Assembly (NCBI GenBank): GCA_947630055.1
Contig: CANRGA010000004.1
Span: 1-61,760, forward strand
Source of the DNA: an uncultured Bacilli bacterium
GTDB taxonomy: Bacteria; Bacillota_I; Bacilli_A; RF39; UBA660
Length of the DNA stretch: 61,760 nt
Direction: 5' to 3'
Shown: one piece after another, positions 33,888 through 42,752 of the stretch
Layout: every line of letters starts with the position of its first letter
Position numbering within the stretch: position 1 is the first letter of the stretch
The notes under the pieces: model-generated
Seen by the model: the letters and a program-made list of their open reading frames with translations, nothing else
Databases searched by the model: none
Told to the model about the DNA's origin: nothing
Translations under genes and position numbers: made by a program

Positions 33888-35519
33888 TTATCCCTTCCAA
33901 TCAAAAACTCGACCAGTTTTTTTGAATTTAGTTATATCACTTGCTTTTCCATTAGTCATATATTCCACCATATGGTTTTCTTTGGTAAAGTGATACCATA
34001 AGACTATTCTTTTTCTTTTGTTTGGAATATCTTTAAATAAATCAGAACTTTTTTTACCATCTACTAGTTCTACTAAAGCATTGTTAACATCTTCATAAGA
34101 AATAGCTTTATTAGAAAATTCTACTTCATGACTTTCATTTATTCCTTTAATAATAAGTAATGGATTCATGCGATAAAATAAATTCCCTTTACCAGTTTTA
34201 TCATAACCATGATCAGCCATAATAACAATTACCGAATTATCATAAGAATTATTCTTTTTTAATCTATCTAAGAAATTTTTAACATACTTTAAATTACCAT
34301 GTACCTTTTGCATATAAGTACCTTTTTCAACAGACTCTAATTCTTCATTTAAATTAAATGGTTGATGTCCTCCCTCTAAATGCAAATACTTAAATTCATT
34401 ATTCTCGGTAAATTCTAATTTAGGATTATTTTCAATAATTTCATTTCCTTCTTGTAAACCAATACGATATTTATCAATACAATTATCAAAATTAAATGTT
34501 TCAATATTACTATATTTTTTTAAAGGAAATGGTAAATATTTAAACATAACATATTTTAATTCTTGTTTAAAAAAGTATGGTAAATCTATTTTATAAGTAT
34601 TACTAGTTATATTATTATCAATATCAAATTTTTTGTTACCATCCCATACAATATCTTTATCATATAAATTTATATGATAACCTTTCTCGGTTAGTTTTTT
34701 AAATAATGGTGAATTATTATAGGCATTTGATGAAAATTCACTAAATTCCACTTCATTATGATTAATCTCTCCGGTTAATATTAATGGAAGTGAATTAAGC
34801 GTAAAAGGATAATACGCTAAAGCATTATTATAAAAAGTAAAGTCATTAAATAAATCTTTATATTTAGGATCACTTTGCCATTCTTTATAGAACTTACCAC
34901 TATCAACAGCATCAAGTAAAACAATATAATAATTTTTATTATTTGAAACGGTATTTATATTATCAAAAGTTAAAACTAATTTATTTTTTTGATTAAATAC
35001 TCTTTTATTACTATTTAAAGTAGTAAATAAAGACGTACCTAACATTAAACATATTGCTAAAGATACAAAAGATGCATAATTAATAGTTTTAGCTAAGCCA
35101 CATTTTTTAATTGATATGATACTGATAATTATTAATAATAAAGAAATTCCTAAAGTTATATAATTTTCTATATCATATTTATGCCAATTAATTGCACTAC
35201 CATCTAAACCTGGAAGTCTTCCTACTAAATAATTACCTAATATATAAGTTATAAAAAATATAAAGAATATAATAAGTAGTAATGAATAATACCAATTTGC
35301 TTTTTTAAATAATACACCAATTATTAAATATATAAAAGTTATACTAATAATTCCTACTAAAAATATAGGAATAGCTATTTCTAAGACTGGTTTAATCATA
35401 ATATTAAAATTAAACCAAAAATCATTCATATTATTTACATACATCATAATTGGTTCATAGATAAAAAGCATAAAACAAAATGCTAAACAAAGAATGTATG
35501 CTGGTAATAATTTTTTCAT
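33888..35519 (-). CDS. Membrane-anchored sulfatase/phosphotransferase-fold enzyme
   Basis: The N-terminal 180 residues hold about five membrane segments; the extracellular part has the alkaline phosphatase/sulfatase fold. Motifs seen are VLLDAVDSG (first metal site, Asp), a candidate catalytic Thr in YPFTLNSLPLILTG, HLEGGHQPFN, and IVIMADHGYDKTGKG (second metal site). The layout is like LtaS or phosphoethanolamine transferases, but the segments between motifs do not match LtaS closely. ATG 35519 has GGAGGAG. With the next gene it may make or modify a glycerol phosphate polymer. Confidence 0.8.
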   Translation of the reverse strand: MKKLLPAYILCLAFCFMLFIYEPIMMYVNNMNDFWFNFNIMIKPVLEIAIPIFLVGIISITFIYLIIGVLFKKANWYYSLLLIIFFIFFITYILGNYLVGRLPGLDGSAINWHKYDIENYITLGISLLLIIISIISIKKCGLAKTINYASFVSLAICLMLGTSLFTTLNSNKRVFNQKNKLVLTFDNINTVSNNKNYYIVLLDAVDSGKFYKEWQSDPKYKDLFNDFTFYNNALAYYPFTLNSLPLILTGEINHNEVEFSEFSSNAYNNSPLFKKLTEKGYHINLYDKDIVWDGNKKFDIDNNITSNTYKIDLPYFFKQELKYVMFKYLPFPLKKYSNIETFNFDNCIDKYRIGLQEGNEIIENNPKLEFTENNEFKYLHLEGGHQPFNLNEELESVEKGTYMQKVHGNLKYVKNFLDRLKKNNSYDNSVIVIMADHGYDKTGKGNLFYRMNPLLIIKGINESHEVEFSNKAISYEDVNNALVELVDGKKSSDLFKDIPNKRKRIVLWYHFTKENHMVEYMTNGKASDITKFKKTGRVFDWKG

Positions 35520-35596
35520 ACTACTCCTCCAAAACCTCATAGTATATTTTAGCACTTAATACTAGTTTGTTCAATTCAAAAGTAATATTGGCTTAT

Positions 35597-36013
35597 TTAT
35601 AATTTATAATATTTTTTTATTAATTCTGCTTCTTTTTTTAATCCTCTTTTTTCAAGTTCTTTAACAAAAACTGGCCATGGTGGAATATTGCTCATATAAG
35701 TTCCACCTGGACCGGTATATAAGCCTCCGCTTGGACCGGTATATAAACCTCCTCCTGGGCCGGTATATAAACCTCCTCCTGGGCCGGTATATAAGCCTCC
35801 TCCTGGGCCGGTATATAAGCCTCCTCCTGGGCCGGTATATAAGCCTCCTCCTGGACCAGTATATAAACCTCCTCCTGGACCGGTATATAAGCCTCCATCT
35901 GGGCCTTCATATGCGCCTCCTCCTGGGCCGGTATATAAGCCTCCTCCTGGACCGGTATATAAGCCTCCTCCTGGGCCGGTATAATTATTTCTAGGCCATT
36001 GGTTCTTTTTCAT
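35597..36013 (-). CDS. Gly/Pro/Tyr-rich tandem repeat protein
   Basis: A protein with a short basic start ([10 protein letters not shown]), thirteen copies of the octapeptide YTGPGGGL, and a non-repetitive end ([28 protein letters not shown] in outline) that looks like one amphipathic helix pair. There is no signal peptide. The start overlaps the end of the ImmA-Fic gene; ATG 36013 or ATG 36019 fits the GAGGAG site. It is the third gene of the XRE / ImmA-Fic module. Function unknown; a target or scaffold for the Fic enzyme is possible. Confidence 0.7.
   Translation of the reverse strand: MKKNQWPRNNYTGPGGGLYTGPGGGLYTGPGGGAYEGPDGGLYTGPGGGLYTGPGGGLYTGPGGGLYTGPGGGLYTGPGGGLYTGPGGGLYTGPSGGLYTGPGGTYMSNIPPWPVFVKELEKRGLKKEAELIKKYYKL
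35698..35992. repeat. 24-bp coding minisatellite, thirteen units
   Basis: Tandem 24-bp units, one octapeptide each, with only scattered base changes. Most third-position changes are GGGCC/GGACC and AAGCC/AAACC, and the diverged unit encodes YEGPDGGL. Such high identity suggests recent expansion or gene conversion and likely copy-number variation between strains. Confidence 0.9.
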
Positions 36014-37385
36014 TATCATCAATCTCCTCATCAATTTCATCTACAAATAAATATCTATTTGTTTCAATCATCGTATTAATTATTCGCTTTTCAATAAACA
36101 TAATAAATGGTACTGGATCATTGTCTACATCCATTTTTGATAAAGCAGCATAATATTCTTTTTTACAATTATTATCAATATATATAGGTGGTATATTTTT
36201 TTTACTTAGTAGCCAATTTAATATGGCTCTTGAAATTCTACCATTACCATCTCTGAAAGGATGAATAATAACAAATTTATATGTAAAATAAGCAACTTGC
36301 TCTATATATTTATCTATATCATATTTATCAATATTTGCAATAAAAAATTGTAATTCTTTATCAAGTTTATTAATTTCATGACTTATTTCATAATAAGAAA
36401 CTGGCTGTATAGTACCACGATTTAATATTGCAGTTTCATCTCTATATTTTCCATTATCTTCAGGAAACGGAACATATTTATAAAGTAATGAATGCAATTC
36501 TTTACATTTTTTTAAAGATATTTCATCTTTTGTCGTTATCACATATTTTTGCAATTCTAAATTTCCAAGAGTCATAACAATTTCTTCATTAGTGCTAGAA
36601 AAAAATCGACTATTTTTACCATGATAGTTTAAATCTGCTAATATATAATTTAATTTTTTTCTATCAATATAATCACCTTCAAGTTTATTATCATTATAAA
36701 TATAATTTTGCAAAAATTTTTGTCCAGTATAACTATTAATATTTACCATCAAAAAACTCATTGAATTAACAACATTCGATAATAATTTACTATCAATTTT
36801 ACTTTTTATTAACTCTTGTCTTTTTGCTGATACACCATATTTTTTCATTCTTTTACGTAAAGATTCTGAAGATATATCTCCATCTATTAAATTTAAATCA
36901 TAGGCTATCCTATTTAAACAAGAATAAAAACTTACTCCAAAATATTCCGATATAATTGTAATATTTTCAAAATCAATAAATCCTTTAGAATTTTTATATT
37001 GCTCACAAATAAGTTTTAATTCGTTGGTAGGCATTAATAAATAACTAGCGAATGAATTGGCATATAATTCTATTTTTTTATTTGACTTTTTCAAACATTC
37101 AATACAATCATTTTTTCCTTTTTCCTTATTTAAATCTTTTATGTAATGACAATATTCATGAGCAGCTGTAAATCTTTGTCTTTGCCAAGTACTATTTGAA
37201 TTAATACCTACAATAGTACAATTGTCATCATCATTAATTATAACCCCATCTAAATTTTCAAAACTTTTTAATACAACAAACACACCTGAGTTGTTAAGAA
37301 TTTTAAATGGATCAATTGGAAAAGTCAATTCATTATTTCTTTTTAATTTTTCTAATACTGTGTTAGCTAATTCTTCTGGTGTCAT
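35991..37385 (-). CDS. ImmA/IrrE metallopeptidase fused to a Fic domain
   Basis: The N-terminal third is an ImmA/IrrE-type zinc peptidase with HEYCH at residues 76-80 and the third-ligand helix [14 protein letters not shown]. The C-terminal third is a Fic domain with HPFRDGNGR (375-383), needed for AMP transfer. NDNKLEG near residue 233 resembles the Fic inhibitory helix, with Asp in place of Ser/Thr. ATG 37385 has a GAGTGAT site; the HTH gene ends just upstream. The peptidase likely cleaves the HTH repressor, as in other Xre-ImmA pairs, and so couples a stress signal to Fic activity (inferred). Confidence 0.85.
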   Translation of the reverse strand: MTPEELANTVLEKLKRNNELTFPIDPFKILNNSGVFVVLKSFENLDGVIINDDDNCTIVGINSNSTWQRQRFTAAHEYCHYIKDLNKEKGKNDCIECLKKSNKKIELYANSFASYLLMPTNELKLICEQYKNSKGFIDFENITIISEYFGVSFYSCLNRIAYDLNLIDGDISSESLRKRMKKYGVSAKRQELIKSKIDSKLLSNVVNSMSFLMVNINSYTGQKFLQNYIYNDNKLEGDYIDRKKLNYILADLNYHGKNSRFFSSTNEEIVMTLGNLELQKYVITTKDEISLKKCKELHSLLYKYVPFPEDNGKYRDETAILNRGTIQPVSYYEISHEINKLDKELQFFIANIDKYDIDKYIEQVAYFTYKFVIIHPFRDGNGRISRAILNWLLSKKNIPPIYIDNNCKKEYYAALSKMDVDNDPVPFIMFIEKRIINTMIETNRYLFVDEIDEEIDDNEKEPMA

Positions 37386-37386
37386 A

Positions 37387-37728
37387 TTAATCACTCTTAT
37401 TTTTGGATTTTAAAATGTTTTTATATTCAATTAAATTAAGAATTTCTTTTTTATCTTTCTCACTTAAAGTATTAAAACCTCTAGCAAAAGCTACTTCATT
37501 ATTATTGACAATATGTTCATCTTCAATTAATTCTTCAATACTGATTTTATATAATTTTGAAAAACTCATTAATTCTTGTAAATCGATTTTTCTTTTACCA
37601 TTTTCAATTCTAAGTATTGCATCACGACCAATGCCTAAAATATCCGCTACTTGCTCTTGAGTAAGGTCCATATAATTCCGAAGTTTTCTTAATCTTTCAC
37701 CTATTTTTTTATAATTTAATGTTTTCAT
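37387..37728 (-). CDS. XRE-family transcriptional regulator
   Basis: A 113-residue repressor-like protein. Residues about 10-65 form the helix-turn-helix (GERLRKLRNYMDLTQEQVADIL, IGRDAILRIENGKRKI). A short C-terminal tail with NNNEVAFARGFNTLSEKDKKEI follows; such tails are cleaved by ImmA-type peptidases in related pairs. ATG 37728 sits 4 bases after GGGGAT. A palindrome that overlaps its own -35 indicates autorepression. Confidence 0.9.
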   Translation of the reverse strand: MKTLNYKKIGERLRKLRNYMDLTQEQVADILGIGRDAILRIENGKRKIDLQELMSFSKLYKISIEELIEDEHIVNNNEVAFARGFNTLSEKDKKEILNLIEYKNILKSKNKSD

Positions 37729-37756
37729 ATACATCCCCTCACATAAGTTCTTTTAT

Positions 37757-37785
37757 ATTATATACGCAAATGTTGAAAAAATCAA
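37757..37785 (-). promoter_or_regulatory. Promoter of the XRE / ImmA-Fic module
   Basis: TTGATT (37785-37780) and a perfect TATAAT (37762-37757) on the minus strand are 17 bases apart. Confidence 0.75.
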
Positions 37786-37789
37786 CATT
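37769..37789. promoter_or_regulatory. Operator-like palindrome over the -35
   Basis: AATGTTGA and TCAACATT are perfect 8-base inverted arms around five A/T bases and overlap the -35 and spacer of the module promoter. It is the expected site for the XRE protein. Confidence 0.7.
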
Positions 37790-37879
37790 TTTGTGCTTTT
37801 TTTACACAATAATTCGTTTCTAATTTTTATACTTTCTCTCATATGAGCCACTTCTATATATATTATAGATAATTTCATT

Positions 37880-37902
37880 AAAAAATCTCTTTAAAAGAGA
37901 TT
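37880..37902 (-). terminator. Terminator of the tagGH unit
   Basis: ATCTCTTT/AAAGAGAT stem followed by five to six T on the minus strand, 35 bases past the tagH stop. Confidence 0.75.
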
Positions 37903-37935
37903 AATTATAAAGAAAATTTAAAATAAATTTATATT

Positions 37936-38676
37936 TTATTTATTCATAAATTCTTCGTATTTAGGAAGTACTTTTTCTGGTTTGCCTAACATTTTTTGCT
38001 TACCATCATGAATCCATAATATTTCATCACAAAGTTCTGCTAGAGTTTCTGTACTATGAGATACTATTATAACTGTTCTAGTATCTGATGAAATAAGTTC
38101 TTTCATTTTATCATAACTTTTTTTCTTAAATTGAACATCACCAACACTTAGAACTTCATCAATAAGCATAACATCAGTCTCTAGAATTGCTGTTATAGCA
38201 AAAGCAAGTTTAGAATACATACCTGATGAGTACATCTTAACTGGTTTATAGATAAAATCACCAATATCAGCAAAATCAATTATTTCTTTTTCTTTTTTCT
38301 TGATTTCATCTTCACTGAATCCAAGTAACATACCTGATAAATAAATATTTTCATAGCCAGTTAATTTTTTATTAAATCCTACCCCAATAGATAGAAGTGA
38401 TACAGTATTACCATGTAAATCAATTGTACCTTTATCTGGTGAAAAAATACCTGCAATAGCTCTAAGCATTGTTGATTTACCACTACCATTTTTACCTACT
38501 ATTCCTAAAATTTTGCCTTCTTCAAGTTCAAAGGATACACCATTAACAGCTTTTATTATTTCTTTATTACTTTTTTTGAATTGAAAAAGTCTTTGTTTAA
38601 TAGAAAACTTTTTTAACCCTTTATAAGTTATATGCAAATCATCTACAGTTACTGCAATATTTTTACTCTTTTTCAT
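37936..38676 (-). CDS. tagH: Teichoic acid export ABC transporter, ATPase subunit
   Basis: The ATPase that powers export of wall teichoic acid across the membrane. Walker A GKNGSGKST (residues about 62-70), an ABC signature region YSSGMYSKLAFAI and Walker B MLIDEVLSVGD are intact. The N-terminal 40 residues with the phrase FSIKQRLFQFKKSN are typical of TagH-type ATPases. At 246 residues it lacks the long extracytoplasmic tail seen in Bacillus TagH. It overlaps tagG by one base. Confidence 0.92.
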   Translation of the reverse strand: MKKSKNIAVTVDDLHITYKGLKKFSIKQRLFQFKKSNKEIIKAVNGVSFELEEGKILGIVGKNGSGKSTMLRAIAGIFSPDKGTIDLHGNTVSLLSIGVGFNKKLTGYENIYLSGMLLGFSEDEIKKKEKEIIDFADIGDFIYKPVKMYSSGMYSKLAFAITAILETDVMLIDEVLSVGDVQFKKKSYDKMKELISSDTRTVIIVSHSTETLAELCDEILWIHDGKQKMLGKPEKVLPKYEEFMNK

Positions 38677-39467
38677 TATATCACCTTCGCATATGTATTT
38701 TCATTTTTATGAATTATATGAACACCTATTACACATAAAATAAGTCCAACTACAAACCAAAAAGCAAGACCTTCAAAACTAGGTAATTTTGCATATAAAA
38801 CTACTTTTCTTGTTTCACTCATTATAAACGCTGCTGGATTAGCTCTAAGTAAAATAAATTTTAGTGTTCCATGTAATCTATCATTAATATTATAAAATAC
38901 ACCAGATAAGTAAAAAACTAATTTTAAAACTATATCAGTTAAATTTTTTAAATCATCAATAAATACTCCAAAGTGCATTAATAACAAACCAAATCCAAAA
39001 GAAACAACATACAAAACTAAAATAGCAAGAAAAATATATAATGCATTTAATGTAAGTGGCACTTTTAATATTAAAATAAGTGCAAAAGCTAAAAGAAATG
39101 ATATAAACATTTTAAATAAATATGTATAAGATTTAGCAAGTAATAAAATATATTTCGGAATATATACTTTTGATACCAAATCTCGATTACTAGAAATTAA
39201 AGTAACACTACCCATCATCATTCTTTTGAAAAATTCCCAACAAGTTAATCCTAAAAATACAAATGCTGAAAAATAAACTTCTTTTGATTTAAATACAACC
39301 GTAAAAACAAAAGTATAAATTAGCATAAAAGCAAGTGGTTCAATTATCCACCATAGCCAATTTAAATATGATCCCTCTATTTCACTTTTAAGTTCTGCTT
39401 TAGCAGATCTTAATGCATATTTATTATATTTTCTTATATTATTAAAAAATCTTTTCAAAATTATCAC
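38676..39467 (-). CDS. tagG: Teichoic acid export ABC transporter, permease subunit
   Basis: An ABC-2 type permease with six membrane segments over 263 residues. The N-terminal amphipathic helix (KRFFNNIRKYNKYALRSAKAELKSEI in outline) and LNWLWWIIEPLAFMLIYTFVF-type first span are typical of TagG/KpsM permeases. It pairs with the downstream ATPase. The polymer made by the nearby TagF-like enzymes is the probable cargo. Confidence 0.92.
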   Translation of the reverse strand: MIILKRFFNNIRKYNKYALRSAKAELKSEIEGSYLNWLWWIIEPLAFMLIYTFVFTVVFKSKEVYFSAFVFLGLTCWEFFKRMMMGSVTLISSNRDLVSKVYIPKYILLLAKSYTYLFKMFISFLLAFALILILKVPLTLNALYIFLAILVLYVVSFGFGLLLMHFGVFIDDLKNLTDIVLKLVFYLSGVFYNINDRLHGTLKFILLRANPAAFIMSETRKVVLYAKLPSFEGLAFWFVVGLILCVIGVHIIHKNENTYAKVI

Positions 39468-39515
39468 CTTATCTATATTTTATCAAAATAATAAATAAAG
39501 ATAAATAATAAAATA

Positions 39516-40661
39516 TTAATTTTCAGTTTTTTTCATTATAAAATCGACAATTTTTTTAGTAGTATTTTTTCTAAAATATATATATTTTTTAGAAAAAACT
39601 TTAATTTTATTTAAATCATAATCATTATTTTCTATCCATTTTATTATCTCTTTAGACTTTGAACTCATTTTACCCGGCATTTCTTTTTTATAATCAATAT
39701 AAAATTCGCGATACTTTGTATATTCATCAAAATCATATATATAAAAATAGATTGGTTTATTTAATAATGAAGCTTCAAAGACAATAGCAGAATAATCACT
39801 AATTATATAATCTGATGCTATCATCAAATCCATAGATGTAAATTTATCATCCCATATAACTCTTTCATCATAATAGTCAAGTTTTGTTAAAGGATGAGTT
39901 TTAATTATTAAATTATATTTTTTAAAATTTACAGAATCAATTAATTCTTGAATTTTATGACTACTCTCTTCTTTTCTAAAAGTTGGTACATATATAATAT
40001 TTTTTTTCTTTTTCATTATAGGATATGTATCTTTTATTTCTATTTCCTTATTTTTTTGATATTTATTGTCCATTAAAATATCGACAATTGGTGGTGACAT
40101 TACAACTATATCTTTTGCTTCATATTTAAAAGCATCTACATAATAAGGAACACAAGCTTTGCTACTAGCAAAAATATAACTATATCCTTTATGCATTTTC
40201 ATAATTTTAGATAAATCTTTTTTTTCGTTAATTGTTAATTTTTTTCCAAGAGCAGATGTAGTTGAATCTGTATCTAAAACGCTATATCCAAATTTTTTCA
40301 AAGCACCCATAGCATGCCACATTTGAATTACAATTAAATTTTTTTTATGGTTTAACAAACTAATACAAATACAATATGTATCTAAAATTACTACTTTTGA
40401 TGTTGCTATATGATACATTTGTTTAAACATATGAAATATATATTCAATTTTTTTCTTTATGCCAGGTTCTAATTTATGAGCTAATATAACCACTTCAAAA
40501 TTACCTTGTTTTTCTATTTCTTTTGCTAATAATTTAAAATTTATAGATGGCTTATTTGATTGTCTACTAATCATAGTGATTTTATTTTTTGTAGGTAAAA
40601 ATTTATAAAAAAAATAGATAATTCTTAAAAATATAATTCCTATATTTAATACTATTTTCAT
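39516..40661 (-). CDS. CDP-glycerol/ribitol phosphotransferase family enzyme 1
   Basis: A TagB/TagF-family transferase that adds polyol phosphate to a lipid-linked chain at the inner membrane face. Conserved pieces are an N-terminal amphipathic membrane helix, VIQMWHAMGALKKFGYS (catalytic His), YVPTFRKEE, IKTHPL, and DYIISDYSAIVFEASLLNKPIYFYIYD in outline. At 381 residues it is the size of a primase or a short polymerase. It has its own upstream region after a terminator and lies 48 bases ahead of tagG. Confidence 0.9.
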   Translation of the reverse strand: MKIVLNIGIIFLRIIYFFYKFLPTKNKITMISRQSNKPSINFKLLAKEIEKQGNFEVVILAHKLEPGIKKKIEYIFHMFKQMYHIATSKVVILDTYCICISLLNHKKNLIVIQMWHAMGALKKFGYSVLDTDSTTSALGKKLTINEKKDLSKIMKMHKGYSYIFASSKACVPYYVDAFKYEAKDIVVMSPPIVDILMDNKYQKNKEIEIKDTYPIMKKKKNIIYVPTFRKEESSHKIQELIDSVNFKKYNLIIKTHPLTKLDYYDERVIWDDKFTSMDLMIASDYIISDYSAIVFEASLLNKPIYFYIYDFDEYTKYREFYIDYKKEMPGKMSSKSKEIIKWIENNDYDLNKIKVFSKKYIYFRKNTTKKIVDFIMKKTEN

Positions 40662-40743
40662 AAATGCTCCTTTTAATAAAAAATAATAATTTATATTAAT
40701 GATTATACCATATTTATTTTTACTATACTATTATTTTTGTAAT

Positions 40744-40779
40744 AAAAAATGTAGATTATATTTTACTATATCTACATTT
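40744..40779 (-). terminator. Terminator between the two TagF-like genes
   Basis: The stem AAATGTAGAT/ATCTACATTT with a 13-base loop is followed by T-rich sequence on the minus strand. Confidence 0.75.
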
Positions 40780-40806
40780 CTCTTACAAATTCATATATTA
40801 AAATGT

Positions 40807-42018
40807 TTAATTTTCTTTATTTTTCTTACCAAAAACTTCATTATAAATTCTTTCGGTACTATGTCCATCACATGATGACATATATTCTTCTTTGTATTTT
40901 CTTATTTCTTTTTTATCAAACCATTCGTCTACTGTTAATATTTTTTCTGTTAAATCTTTTTGATTAAATACATATGGTCCTGGTACTAATTCATCATATG
41001 GAAAGAAGAATCCTCGATCTGCATCATATTGATCAATATCATATATATATGATATTACAGGTCTTTCTAGTAAAAAATATTCAAATACTATTGAAGAATA
41101 ATCAGTTATTAATATATCTGCAGCACATAATGCTTCTTCTGGTGTTAATTTCTTTGTTACATCAAAGGCAAATCCTTGTGATACTAACCTATTTGACTCT
41201 TTAAATCCTTCTTTTGCCATTAATGGATGAAATTTTGTTAAAAATACATATTTATCTGATAGTATTTTTTTCATTTCTTTATAATCCAAATTATCATCCA
41301 TATATGATTTTTTCATACTTTTTCCACGATATGTTGGTGCATATAATATTATTTTTCTATTACCTATCTCTGGAATTAATTTTTTTACTTTATCTTTTGC
41401 TTTTTTAACAAATTCTTTATCAAAATATATATCTGTTCTCGGACTTCCTAATGGCTTTATAATATCTTTATTGCATCTATATGCTAAATAATATCCCTCA
41501 CGTACTTTAGGACTTGATGCTGTTGCAAGTGTATATGTATTATGCATTGGATATTTTTTCATTTCTTTTTCAGATCTTCCCCATGCATTACCTGATACCG
41601 CATAGCCAAATCCTTTCATTAAGCCGCAACCATGCCATAGTTGTACTACGTCTACTCCTTTACGAGGTTTTACTATATATGCTAATGGAAAATAATCAAC
41701 TAAAAACAAAGTTCGACATTGAGCAAATAATCTCATAAATTTAAAATAGTATTTAATAGTTGATTTCCATCTTTTTTTAAAAGGCAAATCTTTTTTTAAT
41801 AAATCTCCTGATAATACTTCACATTTATAGCCATTTTCTTTACACATATTATATAATCCAATAAAATTATCAGCCATTTCCCTATTATGACGATCAGCAA
41901 ATAAAACTAAATTCTTATTAATTGGTCTTAAACAATTAATTTTATAATATAAAGGTAAAATTATTTTTAAGGCTACAAATCTAATAAAATTTCTTATAAG
42001 TTTTTTTAAACGCTTCAT
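40807..42018 (-). CDS. CDP-glycerol/ribitol phosphotransferase family enzyme 2
   Basis: A second member of the family, 403 residues, with VVQLWHGCGLMKGFGYAVSGNAWG in outline (catalytic His), YAPTYRGK, LTKFHPLM, and DILITDYSSIVFEYFLLERPVISY in outline. The C-terminal phrase CDGHSTERIYNEVFG is usual in TarL/TarF-like proteins. It is the last gene of the acyltransferase-tarI-tarJ-rpe unit, so ribitol phosphate is the likely donor group. Donor specificity cannot be proved from sequence. Confidence 0.9.
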   Translation of the reverse strand: MKRLKKLIRNFIRFVALKIILPLYYKINCLRPINKNLVLFADRHNREMADNFIGLYNMCKENGYKCEVLSGDLLKKDLPFKKRWKSTIKYYFKFMRLFAQCRTLFLVDYFPLAYIVKPRKGVDVVQLWHGCGLMKGFGYAVSGNAWGRSEKEMKKYPMHNTYTLATASSPKVREGYYLAYRCNKDIIKPLGSPRTDIYFDKEFVKKAKDKVKKLIPEIGNRKIILYAPTYRGKSMKKSYMDDNLDYKEMKKILSDKYVFLTKFHPLMAKEGFKESNRLVSQGFAFDVTKKLTPEEALCAADILITDYSSIVFEYFLLERPVISYIYDIDQYDADRGFFFPYDELVPGPYVFNQKDLTEKILTVDEWFDKKEIRKYKEEYMSSCDGHSTERIYNEVFGKKNKEN

Positions 42019-42071
42019 TTAACCACCCACTTCAAAATAAAATACACTACTTTATCCAAAATGTCAATTTT

Positions 42072-42752
42072 TTATTTAAGAAAGCCTATAGCTTCTCTTA
42101 ATTCATTAATTATTTCATTTATTGATTTATTGACATTTGCAAATAAAGAAGAAGAACCTGAAACAAAAATATTTGCACCTATTTTATATAATTTTGCTGC
42201 ATTTTCAATGGTAATATTTCCATCCACTTCTATTTCAATGTTACTTTTGCCAATACTTTTTAAGTAATTTATTAAATCTTCGACTTTTTTAAAAGCATTA
42301 TCAACCATTTTTCTTCCAGCAAAGCCAGGCTCAACCATCATTACTAATATTCCATCAATATCATCTAAATATGGATCCAAACATTTAAAGTCTGTTAATG
42401 GATTAATAGCAATAAATTTTTTTGCTCCTATATTATCTAAATAATTTAAGCATTCTTTTATATTATCATTATTTTCATAATGAAAAGCAACTTGATCATT
42501 TTTTACAATAGGAAACCACTTCATTTTTTGTAAAGGATTATTAACTAAAAAGTGATAATCAAATGGTATACTACTTAATCTTCTTAAGCTTTTAACGAAA
42601 TCTGTACCTAAAGCAAGATTAGGAACAAATTCACCATCCATTACATCTATATGCAAAAATTCAATATTAGCTTCTTTAAACTCTGTTAAATAATAAAATA
42701 TTTTATCAATACTTGTACACATCATTGATGCCGAAATTTTACCTTTTTTCAT
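42072..42752 (-). CDS. Ribulose-phosphate 3-epimerase family enzyme
   Basis: A TIM-barrel epimerase for ribulose-5-P / xylulose-5-P. Family blocks LHIDVMDGEFVPNLALG, LMMVEPGFAGRKM (as VMMVEPGF) and the phosphate-binding IEVDGNITIENA and FVSGSSSLF are visible in 226 residues. It overlaps tarJ by 14 bases. The position argues that it feeds ribulose-5-phosphate to TarJ rather than serving the general pentose phosphate pathway, or that it acts on a related ketose phosphate. Confidence 0.88.
   Translation of the reverse strand: MKKGKISASMMCTSIDKIFYYLTEFKEANIEFLHIDVMDGEFVPNLALGTDFVKSLRRLSSIPFDYHFLVNNPLQKMKWFPIVKNDQVAFHYENNDNIKECLNYLDNIGAKKFIAINPLTDFKCLDPYLDDIDGILVMMVEPGFAGRKMVDNAFKKVEDLINYLKSIGKSNIEIEVDGNITIENAAKLYKIGANIFVSGSSSLFANVNKSINEIINELREAIGFLK

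Noticed and set aside
35698-35992. CRISPR-like regular spacing
   Set aside because: The units are contiguous 24-bp tandem copies in frame with a gene, without unique spacers.
35677-35994. Open frames antisense to, or shifted within, the Gly-rich repeat gene
   Set aside because: They arise because a 24-bp repeat keeps several frames open; they lack ribosome binding sites and have low-complexity products.
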